Positions 26,575 to 35,506 of a stretch of 64,000 nt of DNA are shown piece after piece. The first letter of the stretch is position 1, and every line of letters starts with the position of its first letter. The notes under the pieces are model-generated. The model ran no database searches. It worked only from the letters and a program-made list of their open reading frames with translations, and had not been told where the DNA came from. This stretch comes from Ideonella margarita (lineage in GTDB: Bacteria; Pseudomonadota; Gammaproteobacteria; Burkholderiales; Burkholderiaceae_C). The position numbers and the translations under genes were made by a program. The stretch is from the NCBI RefSeq assembly GCF_038066635.1, contig NZ_JBBUTI010000013.1, positions 67,408 to 131,407 on the forward strand. Direction: 5' to 3'.

Positions 26575-27137
26575 GCAGTCAAGCCAGACATGCCACTGGT
26601 GGCGGGGTATGGGATCAGGGAGGGCGCGCGCATGGCCACCCCCTCCAGTTCAAGCAGTGCCACCTTGCGGTCGAGCCCACCGGCATACCCGGTGAGGCTG
26701 CCGTTGGCGCCCATCACCCGGTGGCAAGGCACCAGCACGCTGACCGGGTTGCGGCCAACCGCAGCGCCCACCGCGCGCACGGCCTTCGGGCGGTCCAGCG
26801 CGCGGGCAATGTCGCCGTAACTCACGGTGGCGCCCGGGGCGATCTGCCGCAACTGCCGCCACACGGCGAGCTGGAACGCCGTGCCGGCCAGGTCCAGCGG
26901 CAAGGTGGCCAGGTCCCCCGCATCACCGGCGCCTTGCCAGTAGCGGTCGAAGGTGCGGGCCGTCGCCAGCAGCCAGCGGTGGTTCGCGTCATTCTTCGCA
27001 TGCAACTCACCCGGGTGGTGTTGCTGCCCGTCGAACCAGCAACCGCCGAGGCCGGCTTCGGTGCAGGCGATCAGCATGGTGCCCATTGGTGTCTGGAGCT
27101 TGGTCTGGGCCGCCCAGGGGCGTGGCGATGTGGTCAT
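26571..27137 (-). CDS. ogt: Methylated-DNA-protein-cysteine methyltransferase
   Basis: Suicide DNA-repair protein that takes methyl groups from O6-methylguanine (and O4-methylthymine) onto its own cysteine. The 188-residue protein has the acceptor motif VLVPCHRVMG, the helix-turn-helix region VSYGDIARALDRPKAVRAVG and the GYAGGLDRK segment. The start overlaps the upstream Ada/AlkA gene by 4 bases. As the upstream protein lacks an Ogt domain, this gene supplies that activity separately. Confidence 0.95.
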   Translation of the reverse strand: MTTSPRPWAAQTKLQTPMGTMLIACTEAGLGGCWFDGQQHHPGELHAKNDANHRWLLATARTFDRYWQGAGDAGDLATLPLDLAGTAFQLAVWRQLRQIAPGATVSYGDIARALDRPKAVRAVGAAVGRNPVSVLVPCHRVMGANGSLTGYAGGLDRKVALLELEGVAMRAPSLIPYPATSGMSGLTA

Positions 27138-28711
27138 GTGTTGGCCTGCGGCGGTGTATCAAGGTGAAGCGAGGTGAGGGCGGCGGTGCGCGCTGGCGCC
27201 GTAGCTGATGGGGGCTTTGGCGCGGCCACGGGCAGCTGTTGCCACAACTGCAGCACCGCATACGAGCGCCAGGGGCGCCACGCCTCGGCCATGGGCACCG
27301 ACGCCGCGGGCTTCAGGCCCCCCAGCGCGTTGATGACGCCGATGTCACTGGCCGGAAATGCGTCAGGCCAGCCAAGCACACGCATCGCCACCAGCTCGCA
27401 GGTCCAGGGGCCGATGCCCGGCAGGCTCTGCAGGTTCTGCAGCGTCTGTTCCATCGGCTCGGAGCGGTCAAGGTGCAGCACGCCTTCAGACACGGCGCGG
27501 GCCAGGGCTTGCAGGGCGCCGACGCGGGTGCGCACGATGCCCAGCTCGCCGATGTGAGCCGGATCCGCCTCTGCCAGCGCCTGCGCGGTTGGGAAGAGGT
27601 GTGTCAGGCCTTCGTGCGGCGTACTCACCGGCTCACCGAAGCGGCGCACCAGCCGCCCCGCCAGGGTGCAGGCCGCAGCCACCGTCACCTGCTGGCCGAG
27701 GATGATGCGCACGGTGGTCTCGAACCCGTCCATGCAGCCGGGCACGCGCAGGCCGGGCCGCATGCCGCCGGGCAGGTTCTGCAAGGCGGCGTCGATGCTG
27801 GTGGTGTCGGTGTCAACGTCCAGCAGGTGTCGCACCCGGCGTCGCACCGCGCCCAGCGCCGGTGCGAGGCTGGCGCTGACGCCGACGCGGGCGGCGCCGC
27901 GGGTCTCGTCCAGCGTCAGGCTGATCCAGCCGGTGAGGTGGGTCTGCAGGTGCGGCACACGCAGGGTCCGGCGCCACACGCCCTCGGCATGGGCTTCCAC
28001 GCCGGGCAAGGGCCGATTGGCCAGAAACTGGCGCATCGCGGCCACGTCATAGGGCGCGCGCCAGGGCAGGGTCAGGGTGACGTCACCAGCGTCATGCGCT
28101 GTGACCGGGGCGGTTTTGGCGTTGCGTGGCTCACCCGCCTTGCGCAGCGCACCGGGGGCCAGGCGGTAATGGCTGGCAAAAGCATCGTTGAAGCGCCGCA
28201 GGCTGCCGAAGCCGCTGGCCAGCGCCACCTGGGTCACGGGCAGCCGCGTGTCGGTCAGCAATTGCTTGGCCAGCAGCAGGCGGTGGGTGGTCAGCCAGTC
28301 GATCGGCGAAACATCAAATTCCGCGGCAAAGATGCGCCGCAGGTGGCGGTCGGTCACACCCAGGCGCCCCGCCAGATCGGCCAGCGACACGGGCAGGCCG
28401 TCGGCCACGGCCCGCTCGATCATGCTGGCGGCCGTGCGCGCCAGGGTGCGGCTGGTGTCGGTGAGCGACAGTCCTGGCGCGAGCTCAGGCCGGCAGCGCA
28501 GGCAAGGGCGAAAGCCGCCCTGCTCAGCCGCTGCGGCATGCGGGAAAAACCGGCAGTTCTCGGCGCGTGGCACACGCACCCGGCACACTGGCCGGCAGTA
28601 GATGCCGGTGGAGGTAACCCCGACGAAGAACCGGCCATCGAAGCGCGCATCGCGGGTGCTGAGCGCGCGGTAGGCGGCGTCGGATTGCAGCGGGGTGTCC
28701 GGGGTGCTCAT
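27134..28711 (-). CDS. alkA: Ada/AlkA fusion: methyl-sensing activator and 3-methyladenine glycosylase
   Basis: A 525-residue three-part protein. Residues ~10-75: Ada zinc domain with the four cysteines (IYCRPVCR and PCLRCRPE) that accept methyl from phosphotriesters. Residues ~85-190: AraC-type double HTH (LADLAGRLGVTDRHLRRIF). Residues ~200-510: AlkA N-terminal domain and HhH-GPD glycosylase, with hairpin LPGIGPWT and catalytic Asp in FPASDIG. It should sense alkylation, activate transcription and excise 3-methyladenine. The ATG at 28711 fits homologues; a further in-frame ATG at 28750 would add 13 residues. First gene of an alkA-ogt-eamA operon, likely self-activated. Confidence 0.93.
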   Translation of the reverse strand: MSTPDTPLQSDAAYRALSTRDARFDGRFFVGVTSTGIYCRPVCRVRVPRAENCRFFPHAAAAEQGGFRPCLRCRPELAPGLSLTDTSRTLARTAASMIERAVADGLPVSLADLAGRLGVTDRHLRRIFAAEFDVSPIDWLTTHRLLLAKQLLTDTRLPVTQVALASGFGSLRRFNDAFASHYRLAPGALRKAGEPRNAKTAPVTAHDAGDVTLTLPWRAPYDVAAMRQFLANRPLPGVEAHAEGVWRRTLRVPHLQTHLTGWISLTLDETRGAARVGVSASLAPALGAVRRRVRHLLDVDTDTTSIDAALQNLPGGMRPGLRVPGCMDGFETTVRIILGQQVTVAAACTLAGRLVRRFGEPVSTPHEGLTHLFPTAQALAEADPAHIGELGIVRTRVGALQALARAVSEGVLHLDRSEPMEQTLQNLQSLPGIGPWTCELVAMRVLGWPDAFPASDIGVINALGGLKPAASVPMAEAWRPWRSYAVLQLWQQLPVAAPKPPSATAPARTAALTSLHLDTPPQANT

Positions 28712-28795
28712 GGCGCCATGATAGGCGGGCAGGCCATCCAGACTAGCCATTTCCGGACCTCTGCCTGAGCCGCCGCGCCGGGGCGGTTTGCGTGC

Positions 28796-29590
28796 CTACA
28801 TGGCCTTGAACAAATGCACGTAGGCGCGTGACACCGGCCACTCCTTGTCGGTGCCATGCAGCTTCAGCCACAGTCGGCTGGCGTCGTCGCGGCGGGTGGC
28901 GTGCAGCTTGTCCACGTTGATGAGGGTGGAGCGGTGAACCTGCCAGAACTGCTCACCGTCCAGCCGCTGCGCGAGCTCGGCAATCGCCATGCGGATGATG
29001 TGCTCGCGGCCGGCCGTGTGCACCACCGTGTACTTCTCATCGGCCTCGAAGCACAGCACGTCGTCCACCGCGATCTGGTAGGTGGTGTCACCGGCACTGG
29101 CACGGATCCAGCGCAGCGGTGCTGCTGCCGGTGCGCTCTCGCCCGCGCCCGGGGCTGGTCGTGATTGCAGCTGATGCAGCGTGCGCGAGAGTTGCCCATC
29201 GTCGCCAGCCGCAGCATCTGGGGAAGCTGCCAGCGCGGCCTTCAGGCGAGCGACCGTTTGCTGCAGGCGTTCCCGCCCGACCGGCTTGAGCAGATAGTCC
29301 AGCGCTTCCTGCTCGAAGGCCTGCACGGCGAACTCGTCGTAGGCGGTGACAAACACCACCCGCGTCGTGCCCTCAATGCCTTGCGCCACCTCCAGGCCCG
29401 TCCGGCCCGGCATGCGGATGTCGAGGAAGGCCACGTCCGGCGCCAGCTCGCTGATGCGCTGCGTGGCTTCGATCCCGTTGCGCGCCAGCGGCAGCAACTC
29501 GAGCTCGGGCCACAGGGTGCGCAATTGTTCGGCCAGAAACCGGGCCAGTGCGGGTTCGTCGTCGGCGATCAGGGCGGTGGGTGCGCGCAT
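28796..29590 (-). CDS. LytTR-family response regulator
   Basis: A 264-residue two-domain regulator. The receiver (residues 1-120) has the phospho-acceptor Asp in VAFLDIRMPG, the acidic pair DDEP near the N-terminus and Lys in YLLKPVG. After a linker, the LytTR DNA-binding domain (about residues 160-262) contains FEADEKYTVVHT and the FWQVHRSTLINVD motif. It lies 43 bases downstream of its sensor-kinase gene. AlgR and LytR are family members; the target genes are not evident. Confidence 0.93.
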   Translation of the reverse strand: MRAPTALIADDEPALARFLAEQLRTLWPELELLPLARNGIEATQRISELAPDVAFLDIRMPGRTGLEVAQGIEGTTRVVFVTAYDEFAVQAFEQEALDYLLKPVGRERLQQTVARLKAALAASPDAAAGDDGQLSRTLHQLQSRPAPGAGESAPAAAPLRWIRASAGDTTYQIAVDDVLCFEADEKYTVVHTAGREHIIRMAIAELAQRLDGEQFWQVHRSTLINVDKLHATRRDDASRLWLKLHGTDKEWPVSRAYVHLFKAM

Positions 29591-29633
29591 GGTCTTGAAG
29601 GCAGGCTGGTCGGTGGAATGTAGCGCGGTGCGG

Positions 29634-30812
29634 TCAGGCTGAGGGGGCAGCAGGCAAGGCTGGCAGCGGCAAGGTCAGGCGTGCGCACACGCCGCGTCCG
29701 GCTTCGCCTGGTGCCAGGGTCAGGCTGGCGTCCGTGCCGAACTGTTGCCAGAGCCGTTCCCGGATGTTGGCCAGTGCCGTGCCGGAGCCGGCGGTGCCCG
29801 CGTTCCGGGTCAGCCCCAGGCCATCATCGATCACCTCGATGATGAGCGTGCTGCCCTCGGCGCGGGCATGCACCTGCAGATGGCCGCCCTCCACCTTGGG
29901 CTCCAGCCCGTGGCGGATGGCGTTTTCCACCAGCGGCTGAATGAGCAGCGCTGGCAGCGGCAGTGGCAGCAGCGTGGCCGGCACGTTGATGTCGACCGTG
30001 AGGCGGTCTTCCATGCGGTGGCTCAGCACATCGACAAAGGCCCGCACCAGCGTCAGCTCGTCGGCCATCGTGCGGTTGTCCTGGCGCAGGCCGCCCAGCG
30101 AGGCCCGCAGGTAGGCGATGAAGCTCTCCAGCAGGGCGCGGGCGCGGGCCGGTTCCACCTCGATCAGCCCCACCACATTCGCCAGGCTGTTGAACAGGAA
30201 ATGCGGCTCGATCTGGCCCTGCAGCAGCTTCAGGGCTGCTTCGGCGGCCTGCTGCTCGGCGCGCAGCTGGCGGGCCTTCAGCGTGAAGCCGCCCCAGAAC
30301 AGCAGCCCGATCATCGTGGACAGCAGCAGGCTGGCCGCCACGGTATTGGCATCACCGTCACGCAGCACCCACAACCAGCCGGCGTCTGCCCACGACAGGC
30401 CGAGCGGCATGCCCACGGCCACACCCACCAGGGGAATGCCGGAAAAGTAAAAGCCGCGCGCCCGGCGGCCCATGCGGCGCAGGCGTGGCAGCCCGATCAC
30501 CGCCCGCGACAGCACATGCAGCAGGTGGATGGTGATGCCGATGGCCAGGCTGATGCGCAAGTTGATGACGTACCACTCCAGCCATCCGTCCAGATTGCGC
30601 CACGCGCCTTCGCCGCCGGCAAACATGGCGAAGCCGAGGATGGTGAAGCCCGCGGCGCACGCCAGGCTGAAGACCAGCGTCCACAACCACAGCATCCATC
30701 CTGGCCCGGTGTGCTTGAAATCCTGCGCCCACCAGGAACGCCAGGACGCGTGGAGTTGCGATCTCAGGCTGTGCCGAGGCCATGAGGCGGCTGTGGTGTG
30801 TGTCGAGTTCAT
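29634..30812 (-). CDS. LytS/AlgZ-like sensor histidine kinase
   Basis: A 392-residue membrane kinase. About four hydrophobic helices occupy residues 40-200, then comes a His_kinase (PF06580-type) domain with the phospho-acceptor His in QIEPHFLFNSLANV and an HATPase region with N-box LIQPLVENAIRHGLEP and GLGL. It would phosphorylate the LytTR regulator encoded next. The ATG giving MNSTHTTAASW is preferred; a longer frame starts at 30839 or beyond but no good ribosome binding site distinguishes them. It diverges from the phosphomannomutase gene. Confidence 0.9.
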   Translation of the reverse strand: MNSTHTTAASWPRHSLRSQLHASWRSWWAQDFKHTGPGWMLWLWTLVFSLACAAGFTILGFAMFAGGEGAWRNLDGWLEWYVINLRISLAIGITIHLLHVLSRAVIGLPRLRRMGRRARGFYFSGIPLVGVAVGMPLGLSWADAGWLWVLRDGDANTVAASLLLSTMIGLLFWGGFTLKARQLRAEQQAAEAALKLLQGQIEPHFLFNSLANVVGLIEVEPARARALLESFIAYLRASLGGLRQDNRTMADELTLVRAFVDVLSHRMEDRLTVDINVPATLLPLPLPALLIQPLVENAIRHGLEPKVEGGHLQVHARAEGSTLIIEVIDDGLGLTRNAGTAGSGTALANIRERLWQQFGTDASLTLAPGEAGRGVCARLTLPLPALPAAPSA

Positions 30813-30935
30813 GCGGGCCAGTTTAGGCAGGCGGAGCATGCGGAAGGGCGCACGCGCGCCGAATCGACATTGCACGCGACGAATCGACGGCGCGCCACCC
30901 CAAAGGATTGCAGTGATGATGTAACTGGCGGCTCC

Positions 30936-30941
30936 TACAAT
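30936..30941 (+). promoter_or_regulatory. Candidate -10 box for the phosphomannomutase gene
   Basis: TACAAT lies 50 bases before the start codon in the divergent intergenic region (30813-30991). No matching -35 at 16-18 bases; TTGCAG at 30908 is 22 bases away. Confidence 0.35.
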
Positions 30942-30991
30942 GCCCCCAACAGCGCGTGTGCGCACCATCGACCCCGAAGAAAGCACCCCTC

Positions 30992-32380
30992 ATGCAAGTC
31001 AACGCATCGATTTTCAAGGCCTATGACATCCGCGGCATCGTCGGCACCACGCTCGACGAAACCCTGGCCGAACACCTGGGCCGGGCCTTCGGCACCGAGG
31101 CCATCAAGGCCGGTGAAAAGGCGGTGGTGGTCGGGCGTGACGGTCGTGTGTCGGGCCCGGGCCTGGTGGCGGCCCTGATGCGCGGCGTGGCCTCGACGGG
31201 CCTCGACGTGGTGGACATCGGCGCAGTCACCACGCCGATGGTTTATTACGTGGCGGCCACGCGCGCCAAGTTCGGTTGCAGCAGCGGCATCCAGGTCACC
31301 GGCAGCCACAACCCGAAGGACTACAACGGCTTCAAGATGGTGCTGGCCGGCCGCGCCATCTACGGCGAAGAGATCCAGGGCCTGAAGCGTCGCATCGAAG
31401 CCGAGGACTACACCACGGGCAAGGGCCGCATCGGCCAGATGGACATCGTGCCCGAGTACACCCACCGCATCACCAGCGACTGCAAGCTGTCGCGCCCGAT
31501 GAAGATCGTGGTTGATTCGGGCAACGGTATCCCGGGTGCCACCGCGCCGGCCATCCTGAAGGCGCTGGGCTGCGAGGTGATCGACCTGTACTCGAAGGTC
31601 GACGGTGACTTCCCCAACCACCACCCGGATCCGTCGAAGCCCGAAAATCTGGCTGACCTGATCAAGGTGGTGCATGCCACCGACGCCGAACTGGGCCTGG
31701 CCTTTGACGGCGACGGCGACCGCCTCGGCGTGGTCACCAAGGACGGCCAGATCATCTATCCGGACCGCCAGCTCATCTTGTTCGCGCGCGACATCCTGAC
31801 CCGCGTCAAGGGCGGCACGATCATCTATGACGTGAAGTGCACCCAGCGCCTGGCACCGGCCATCGAAGCCGCCGGCGGCAAGCCGCTGATGTGGAAGACC
31901 GGTCACTCGCTGGTCAAGGCCAAGCTGAAGGAAACCGGCGCCCCGATCGCCGGCGAAATGAGCGGCCACATGTTCTTCTCGGAGCGCTGGTACGGCTTCG
32001 ACGACGGCATGTACACGGCCGCTCGTCTGCTGGAAATCCTCTCGCGTCACGACGATCCGAGCGCCGTGCTGAACGCACTGCCCACCAGTTTCAACACGCC
32101 GGAATTGAACGTGGCCTGCGCCGAAGGCGAGCCGCCGCTGGTGATTGCCAAGATCCTCGAGACCGCGAAGTTCCCGGGCGCCACCATCACCACCACCGAC
32201 GGCCTGCGTGCCGACTATCCGGACGGCTTTGGCCTGGTGCGCGCGTCCAACACCACCCCGGTGCTGGTGATGCGCTTCGAGGGCCACACGCCCGAGGCCA
32301 TGCACCGCATCGAGGCTGATTTCATGGCCGTGCTGCGCGCCGTGAAGCCGGACGCTCAGATCGCTGCGGCCGCGCATTGA
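30992..32380 (+). CDS. Phosphomannomutase / phosphoglucomutase
   Basis: An alpha-D-phosphohexomutase of 462 residues that interconverts 6- and 1-phosphates of mannose or glucose, supplying GDP-mannose or UDP-glucose for envelope sugars. Four domains are recognisable: active-site serine loop TGSHNPKDYNG, metal loop DGDGDRLG, sugar-specificity loop GEMSGHMFF and phosphate-binding RASNTTPVLVMRFEG. The length and motifs fit the AlgC/ManB type. The ATG at 30992 (MQVNASIFKAYDIRG) is chosen over a GTG 36 bases upstream. Followed 37 bases later by waaA, consistent with a role in lipopolysaccharide. Confidence 0.95.
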   Translation: MQVNASIFKAYDIRGIVGTTLDETLAEHLGRAFGTEAIKAGEKAVVVGRDGRVSGPGLVAALMRGVASTGLDVVDIGAVTTPMVYYVAATRAKFGCSSGIQVTGSHNPKDYNGFKMVLAGRAIYGEEIQGLKRRIEAEDYTTGKGRIGQMDIVPEYTHRITSDCKLSRPMKIVVDSGNGIPGATAPAILKALGCEVIDLYSKVDGDFPNHHPDPSKPENLADLIKVVHATDAELGLAFDGDGDRLGVVTKDGQIIYPDRQLILFARDILTRVKGGTIIYDVKCTQRLAPAIEAAGGKPLMWKTGHSLVKAKLKETGAPIAGEMSGHMFFSERWYGFDDGMYTAARLLEILSRHDDPSAVLNALPTSFNTPELNVACAEGEPPLVIAKILETAKFPGATITTTDGLRADYPDGFGLVRASNTTPVLVMRFEGHTPEAMHRIEADFMAVLRAVKPDAQIAAAAH

Positions 32381-32417
32381 GCGGTTTCTTGAACGACCGT
32401 TTGAGCATGACCAGGCG

Positions 32418-33719
32418 GTGGTGCTGGTGAGCTGGCAAAGCGCACTGGCCCGCTTCGGCTACAGCACGCTGCTGCGCCTGGGTACGCCTGTTTACCTGGC
32501 CCGCCTGTGGTGGCGCGGCCGCCTGGAGCCCGGCTATCGGCATGCGCTGCTCCAGCGTTTCGGCTGGGGCCTGCCTGCGGTGACGCCGGGGGCGGTGTGG
32601 CTGCATGCGGTGTCGCTGGGCGAGACCCGCGCCGCCGCTGCCCTGGTGCAGGCCCTGCGTGACCGCCGCCCCGGCGTGCGCTTCATCTTCACCCACGGCA
32701 CCGCCACGGGCCGCGAGGCCGGACATGCCTTGATGCAGCCAGGGGATGTGCAAAGCTGGTTGCCGTTCGACACGCCGGGCGCGGTGCGCCGCTTCCTGCG
32801 CACCACCCAGCCCGCCGTGGGCGTGCTGATGGAAACCGAGATCTGGCCGAACCTGCAGCAGGCGGCCCGGCAGCAGCAGGTGCCCATGGTGCTGGCGAAT
32901 GCCCGCCTGAGCGAGCGCAGCGCCCGCAAGGGTGAGCGCATGTCGGCCCTGATGCGGCCTGCGGCCGAGGCGCTGAGTGTGGCGCTGGCCCAGACCGCCG
33001 ACGACGCACGGCGCCTGCGTGACGCGGGCGTGCCGAAGGTCGAGGTGGTGGGCAACCTGAAATACGACCTGCAGCCACCCGCCAGCCAGCAGGCGCTGGG
33101 CCAGCAGTGGCGCGCACTGGTGCAGTCGGCCGGGCAGCGCCCGGTGCTGGCCGTGGCCAATACCCGTGACGGCGAAGAGGCGCAGTTGCTGGCGGCCTGG
33201 GCCGAGTTGCCTGCGCCGCGGCCGCTGCTGCTGATCGTGCCTCGTCACCCGCAGCGGTTTGACGATGTTGCCCGCATGGTCGAAGCCGCTGGCTTCACCC
33301 TGCGCCGCCGCAGCACTTGGGCGCACACGCCACCTGCCGATGCGCTGGGCAGCGATGTCGACGTGTGGCTGGGTGATTCGCTCGGCGAGATGGCCGTGTA
33401 CTACAGCCTGGCCGATGTGGCGCTGTTGGGCGGCAGCTTCCTGCCGCTGGGTGGCCACAACCTGATCGAGGCGGCGGCCAACGGCTGCCCGCTGATGATG
33501 GGGCCGTCGACCTTCAATTTCGCCGAAGCCGCTGAGCTGGCGCTGGCTGCCGGGGCCGCGCAGCGCGCCCCCGATATGCGTGCCGCGCTGCAGGCCGCGC
33601 TGGCCTGGCTGGCAGCCCCCGCCAGCCGTTCAGCAGCGGTGCAGGCCGCGCAGCAGTTTGCGGCGGCTCACCGCGGTGCTGCGGCGCGCATGGCCGCAGC
33701 GATCAGCGCCTGGCTTTGA
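32418..33719 (+). CDS. waaA: Kdo transferase (3-deoxy-D-manno-octulosonic acid transferase)
   Basis: Adds Kdo residues from CMP-Kdo to lipid A at the inner-membrane face. The 433-residue GT-B enzyme has the N-terminal domain with HAVSLGETRAA and METEIWPN, and the C-terminal GGSFLPLGGHNLIEAAANGCP motif. The start is GTG (32418), with GTG also at the next codon; an ATG 11 bases upstream is out of frame. It is convergent with the TolC-like gene, with 12 bases between stop codons. Confidence 0.95.
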   Translation: MVLVSWQSALARFGYSTLLRLGTPVYLARLWWRGRLEPGYRHALLQRFGWGLPAVTPGAVWLHAVSLGETRAAAALVQALRDRRPGVRFIFTHGTATGREAGHALMQPGDVQSWLPFDTPGAVRRFLRTTQPAVGVLMETEIWPNLQQAARQQQVPMVLANARLSERSARKGERMSALMRPAAEALSVALAQTADDARRLRDAGVPKVEVVGNLKYDLQPPASQQALGQQWRALVQSAGQRPVLAVANTRDGEEAQLLAAWAELPAPRPLLLIVPRHPQRFDDVARMVEAAGFTLRRRSTWAHTPPADALGSDVDVWLGDSLGEMAVYYSLADVALLGGSFLPLGGHNLIEAAANGCPLMMGPSTFNFAEAAELALAAGAAQRAPDMRAALQAALAWLAAPASRSAAVQAAQQFAAAHRGAAARMAAAISAWL

Positions 33720-33731
33720 GGCGCCGGAGGT

Positions 33732-35093
33732 TCAGCGCGCCAGCAGCGCGTTGATGTTCTGCACGTCCTGCGCGGTCAGCTGGCCAGCCGCCTGACGCAG
33801 CTTCAGCCCGCCCATCACCACGTCGTAACGGGCCTTGGCCAGGTCACGCTGGGTCTGGAACAGCTGGGTCTGGGCGTTCAGCACGTCCAGGTTCACCCGC
33901 ACACCCACCTTGTAGCCCAGCTGGGTGGCTTCGAGCGCCAGCTTGGTGGACGACTCAGCGGCTTCCAGCGCCTTCACCTGCGCCAGACCGGACTGCACAC
34001 CCAGGAAAGCCGAGCGTGCGCCCTGCGAGACCGAGCGGCGAGCGCCTTCCAGGTCATAACGGGCCTTGTCTTCCAGCAGCAGCGTTTCCTTGATGCGGTT
34101 CTGCGTGGCGAAGCCGGCGAACAGCGGCACGTTCAGGGTCACGGCCACGGCGGCGTTGGTGCCGGTGCCCGAGATGCTGTAGGGGGCCACGGCCGTGTCA
34201 CCACTGACCGACACCTTGTTCTTGCCGTAGCTGCCCGTCAGGCCCACGGTGGGCAGATGGCCGGCGCGGGCCTTTTCGGTTTCCAGCTTGGCCACATCCA
34301 GGGCCAGGCGAGCCTGACGCACCGAGGTGTTGTTGTCGTCAGCCGTTTGCACCCAGGTGTCGATCTGTGCGGGCTGCACCGGCGGCAGGGCCACCGGCAG
34401 GGCCAGCGGCGCCGGCTTCAGGCCGCTCTGGCCGACGGTCTGCTCCAGCGCCAGCTGCTTCACGCGCAGGTCGTTTTCGGCGACCAGTTCCTGGGCCAGC
34501 ACCAGGTCGTACTTGGCCTGGGCTTCACGGGTGTCGGTGATGGTGGCGGTGCCCACTTCGAAGTTGCGCTTGGCCGAGGCCAGTTGCTCGGCCGCCGCCT
34601 TCTTGTTGGCCTGCACCGTGCCCAGCGCATCGGTGGCAGCCAACACATCGAAGTACGCCTGCGACACGCGCACGATCAGGTCTTGCTCTGCCGCGGCCAG
34701 CTGGGCTTGCGCCACTGACACGGCGCGCTCGGCCTGGTCGATGGTCAGGCCGTTGGTGCGGTTGAACAGGCTCTGCTGGGCCGACAGCGTGATGGCGCGC
34801 GACGTTGTGTCAGTGCTCCGGGTTGACGAGTACGGCGTGTCGGCTTCCGAGCGGCTCAGACCAGCGCTCAGGCCCACGCTCGGCAGGATCAGCGCCTGGG
34901 CCTGGTCGGCCTTGGCGCGGGCGGAATCGGCCTGGGCCACGGCGCCCAGGTAGGTCGCGTCGAAGCCGCGGGCGGCTTCATACAGCGTCTGCAGGTTCTG
35001 CGCCTGGGCAGGTGCGCTCAGGGCCATCACGGCGGCAGCCAGCGGGCTCAGCAGGGCGGCACGGAACAGCGGGGAGCGGTGGAGATGCGTCAT
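33732..35093 (-). CDS. tolC: TolC-family outer-membrane channel
   Basis: A 453-residue outer-membrane efflux protein with a Sec signal (about residues 1-31, ending APAQAQN) and two OEP repeats forming the trimeric barrel and alpha-helical tunnel. Repeated LYEAA...AKADQAQALILPSVG and the C-terminal GVRVNLDVLNAQTQLFQTQRDL are typical of TolC. It closes the minus-strand cluster that encodes a complete RND pump upstream, so it is a likely exit duct for it and for other exporters. The ATG at MTHLHRSPL is used; 9 additional residues are possible. Confidence 0.93.
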   Translation of the reverse strand: MTHLHRSPLFRAALLSPLAAAVMALSAPAQAQNLQTLYEAARGFDATYLGAVAQADSARAKADQAQALILPSVGLSAGLSRSEADTPYSSTRSTDTTSRAITLSAQQSLFNRTNGLTIDQAERAVSVAQAQLAAAEQDLIVRVSQAYFDVLAATDALGTVQANKKAAAEQLASAKRNFEVGTATITDTREAQAKYDLVLAQELVAENDLRVKQLALEQTVGQSGLKPAPLALPVALPPVQPAQIDTWVQTADDNNTSVRQARLALDVAKLETEKARAGHLPTVGLTGSYGKNKVSVSGDTAVAPYSISGTGTNAAVAVTLNVPLFAGFATQNRIKETLLLEDKARYDLEGARRSVSQGARSAFLGVQSGLAQVKALEAAESSTKLALEATQLGYKVGVRVNLDVLNAQTQLFQTQRDLAKARYDVVMGGLKLRQAAGQLTAQDVQNINALLAR

Positions 35094-35170
35094 GGAGGCT
35101 TTCCTCTGGCTTGGGATCAATGAGTGAACGGTTGTCGGGGTGGCATCTGGCGTGCGCGATCAGCGCAGGG

Positions 35171-35506
35171 TCAGTAACGCGCCACGGAGGGGTCGACGTG
35201 GACGGACCAGGCATCCGTGCCGCCGGCGAGGTTGTACGCGCTGGCATGGCCGTGATGCATCAGGAATGCGACGACCTGCGCGCTGCGCATGCCGTGATGA
35301 CAAAAAGCGACCACAGGCTGCAGCGGGTCCAGCTCCGCCAGGCGCGCCGGCACCTGGTTCATGGGGATGTGCAATGTGGTCACGCCCGACAGCTGCAGTG
35401 GCGCAAGCGCCACTTCCCAGGCTTCGCGCACGTCCAGCAGCACGGGTGAGCGTGCCGCTTCGTCTTGAAGAAACGATGACAGTTCCTGGACGTGCAGCGT
35501 GTTCAT
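35171..35506 (-). CDS. Rhodanese-like domain protein
   Basis: A single rhodanese domain of 111 residues, cytoplasmic, with the active-site loop CHHGMRSA whose cysteine would carry a persulfide. Family members move sulfane sulfur, for example from thiosulfate to cyanide or into sulfur-carrier pathways. The length fits GlpE/PspE-like single-domain forms. It shares one base with the upstream methyltransferase gene, so the two are translated together; a pcm-rhodanese-tolC order is common in Burkholderiales. Confidence 0.92.
   Translation of the reverse strand: MNTLHVQELSSFLQDEAARSPVLLDVREAWEVALAPLQLSGVTTLHIPMNQVPARLAELDPLQPVVAFCHHGMRSAQVVAFLMHHGHASAYNLAGGTDAWSVHVDPSVARY

Noticed and set aside
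27239..28768. 509-codon plus-strand frame opposite the Ada/AlkA gene
   Set aside because: Gln/His/Gly-rich antisense translation with no motif; the minus-strand gene is clear.
30935..32377. 480-codon minus-strand frame opposite phosphomannomutase
   Set aside because: Antisense shadow of a fully conserved plus-strand gene.
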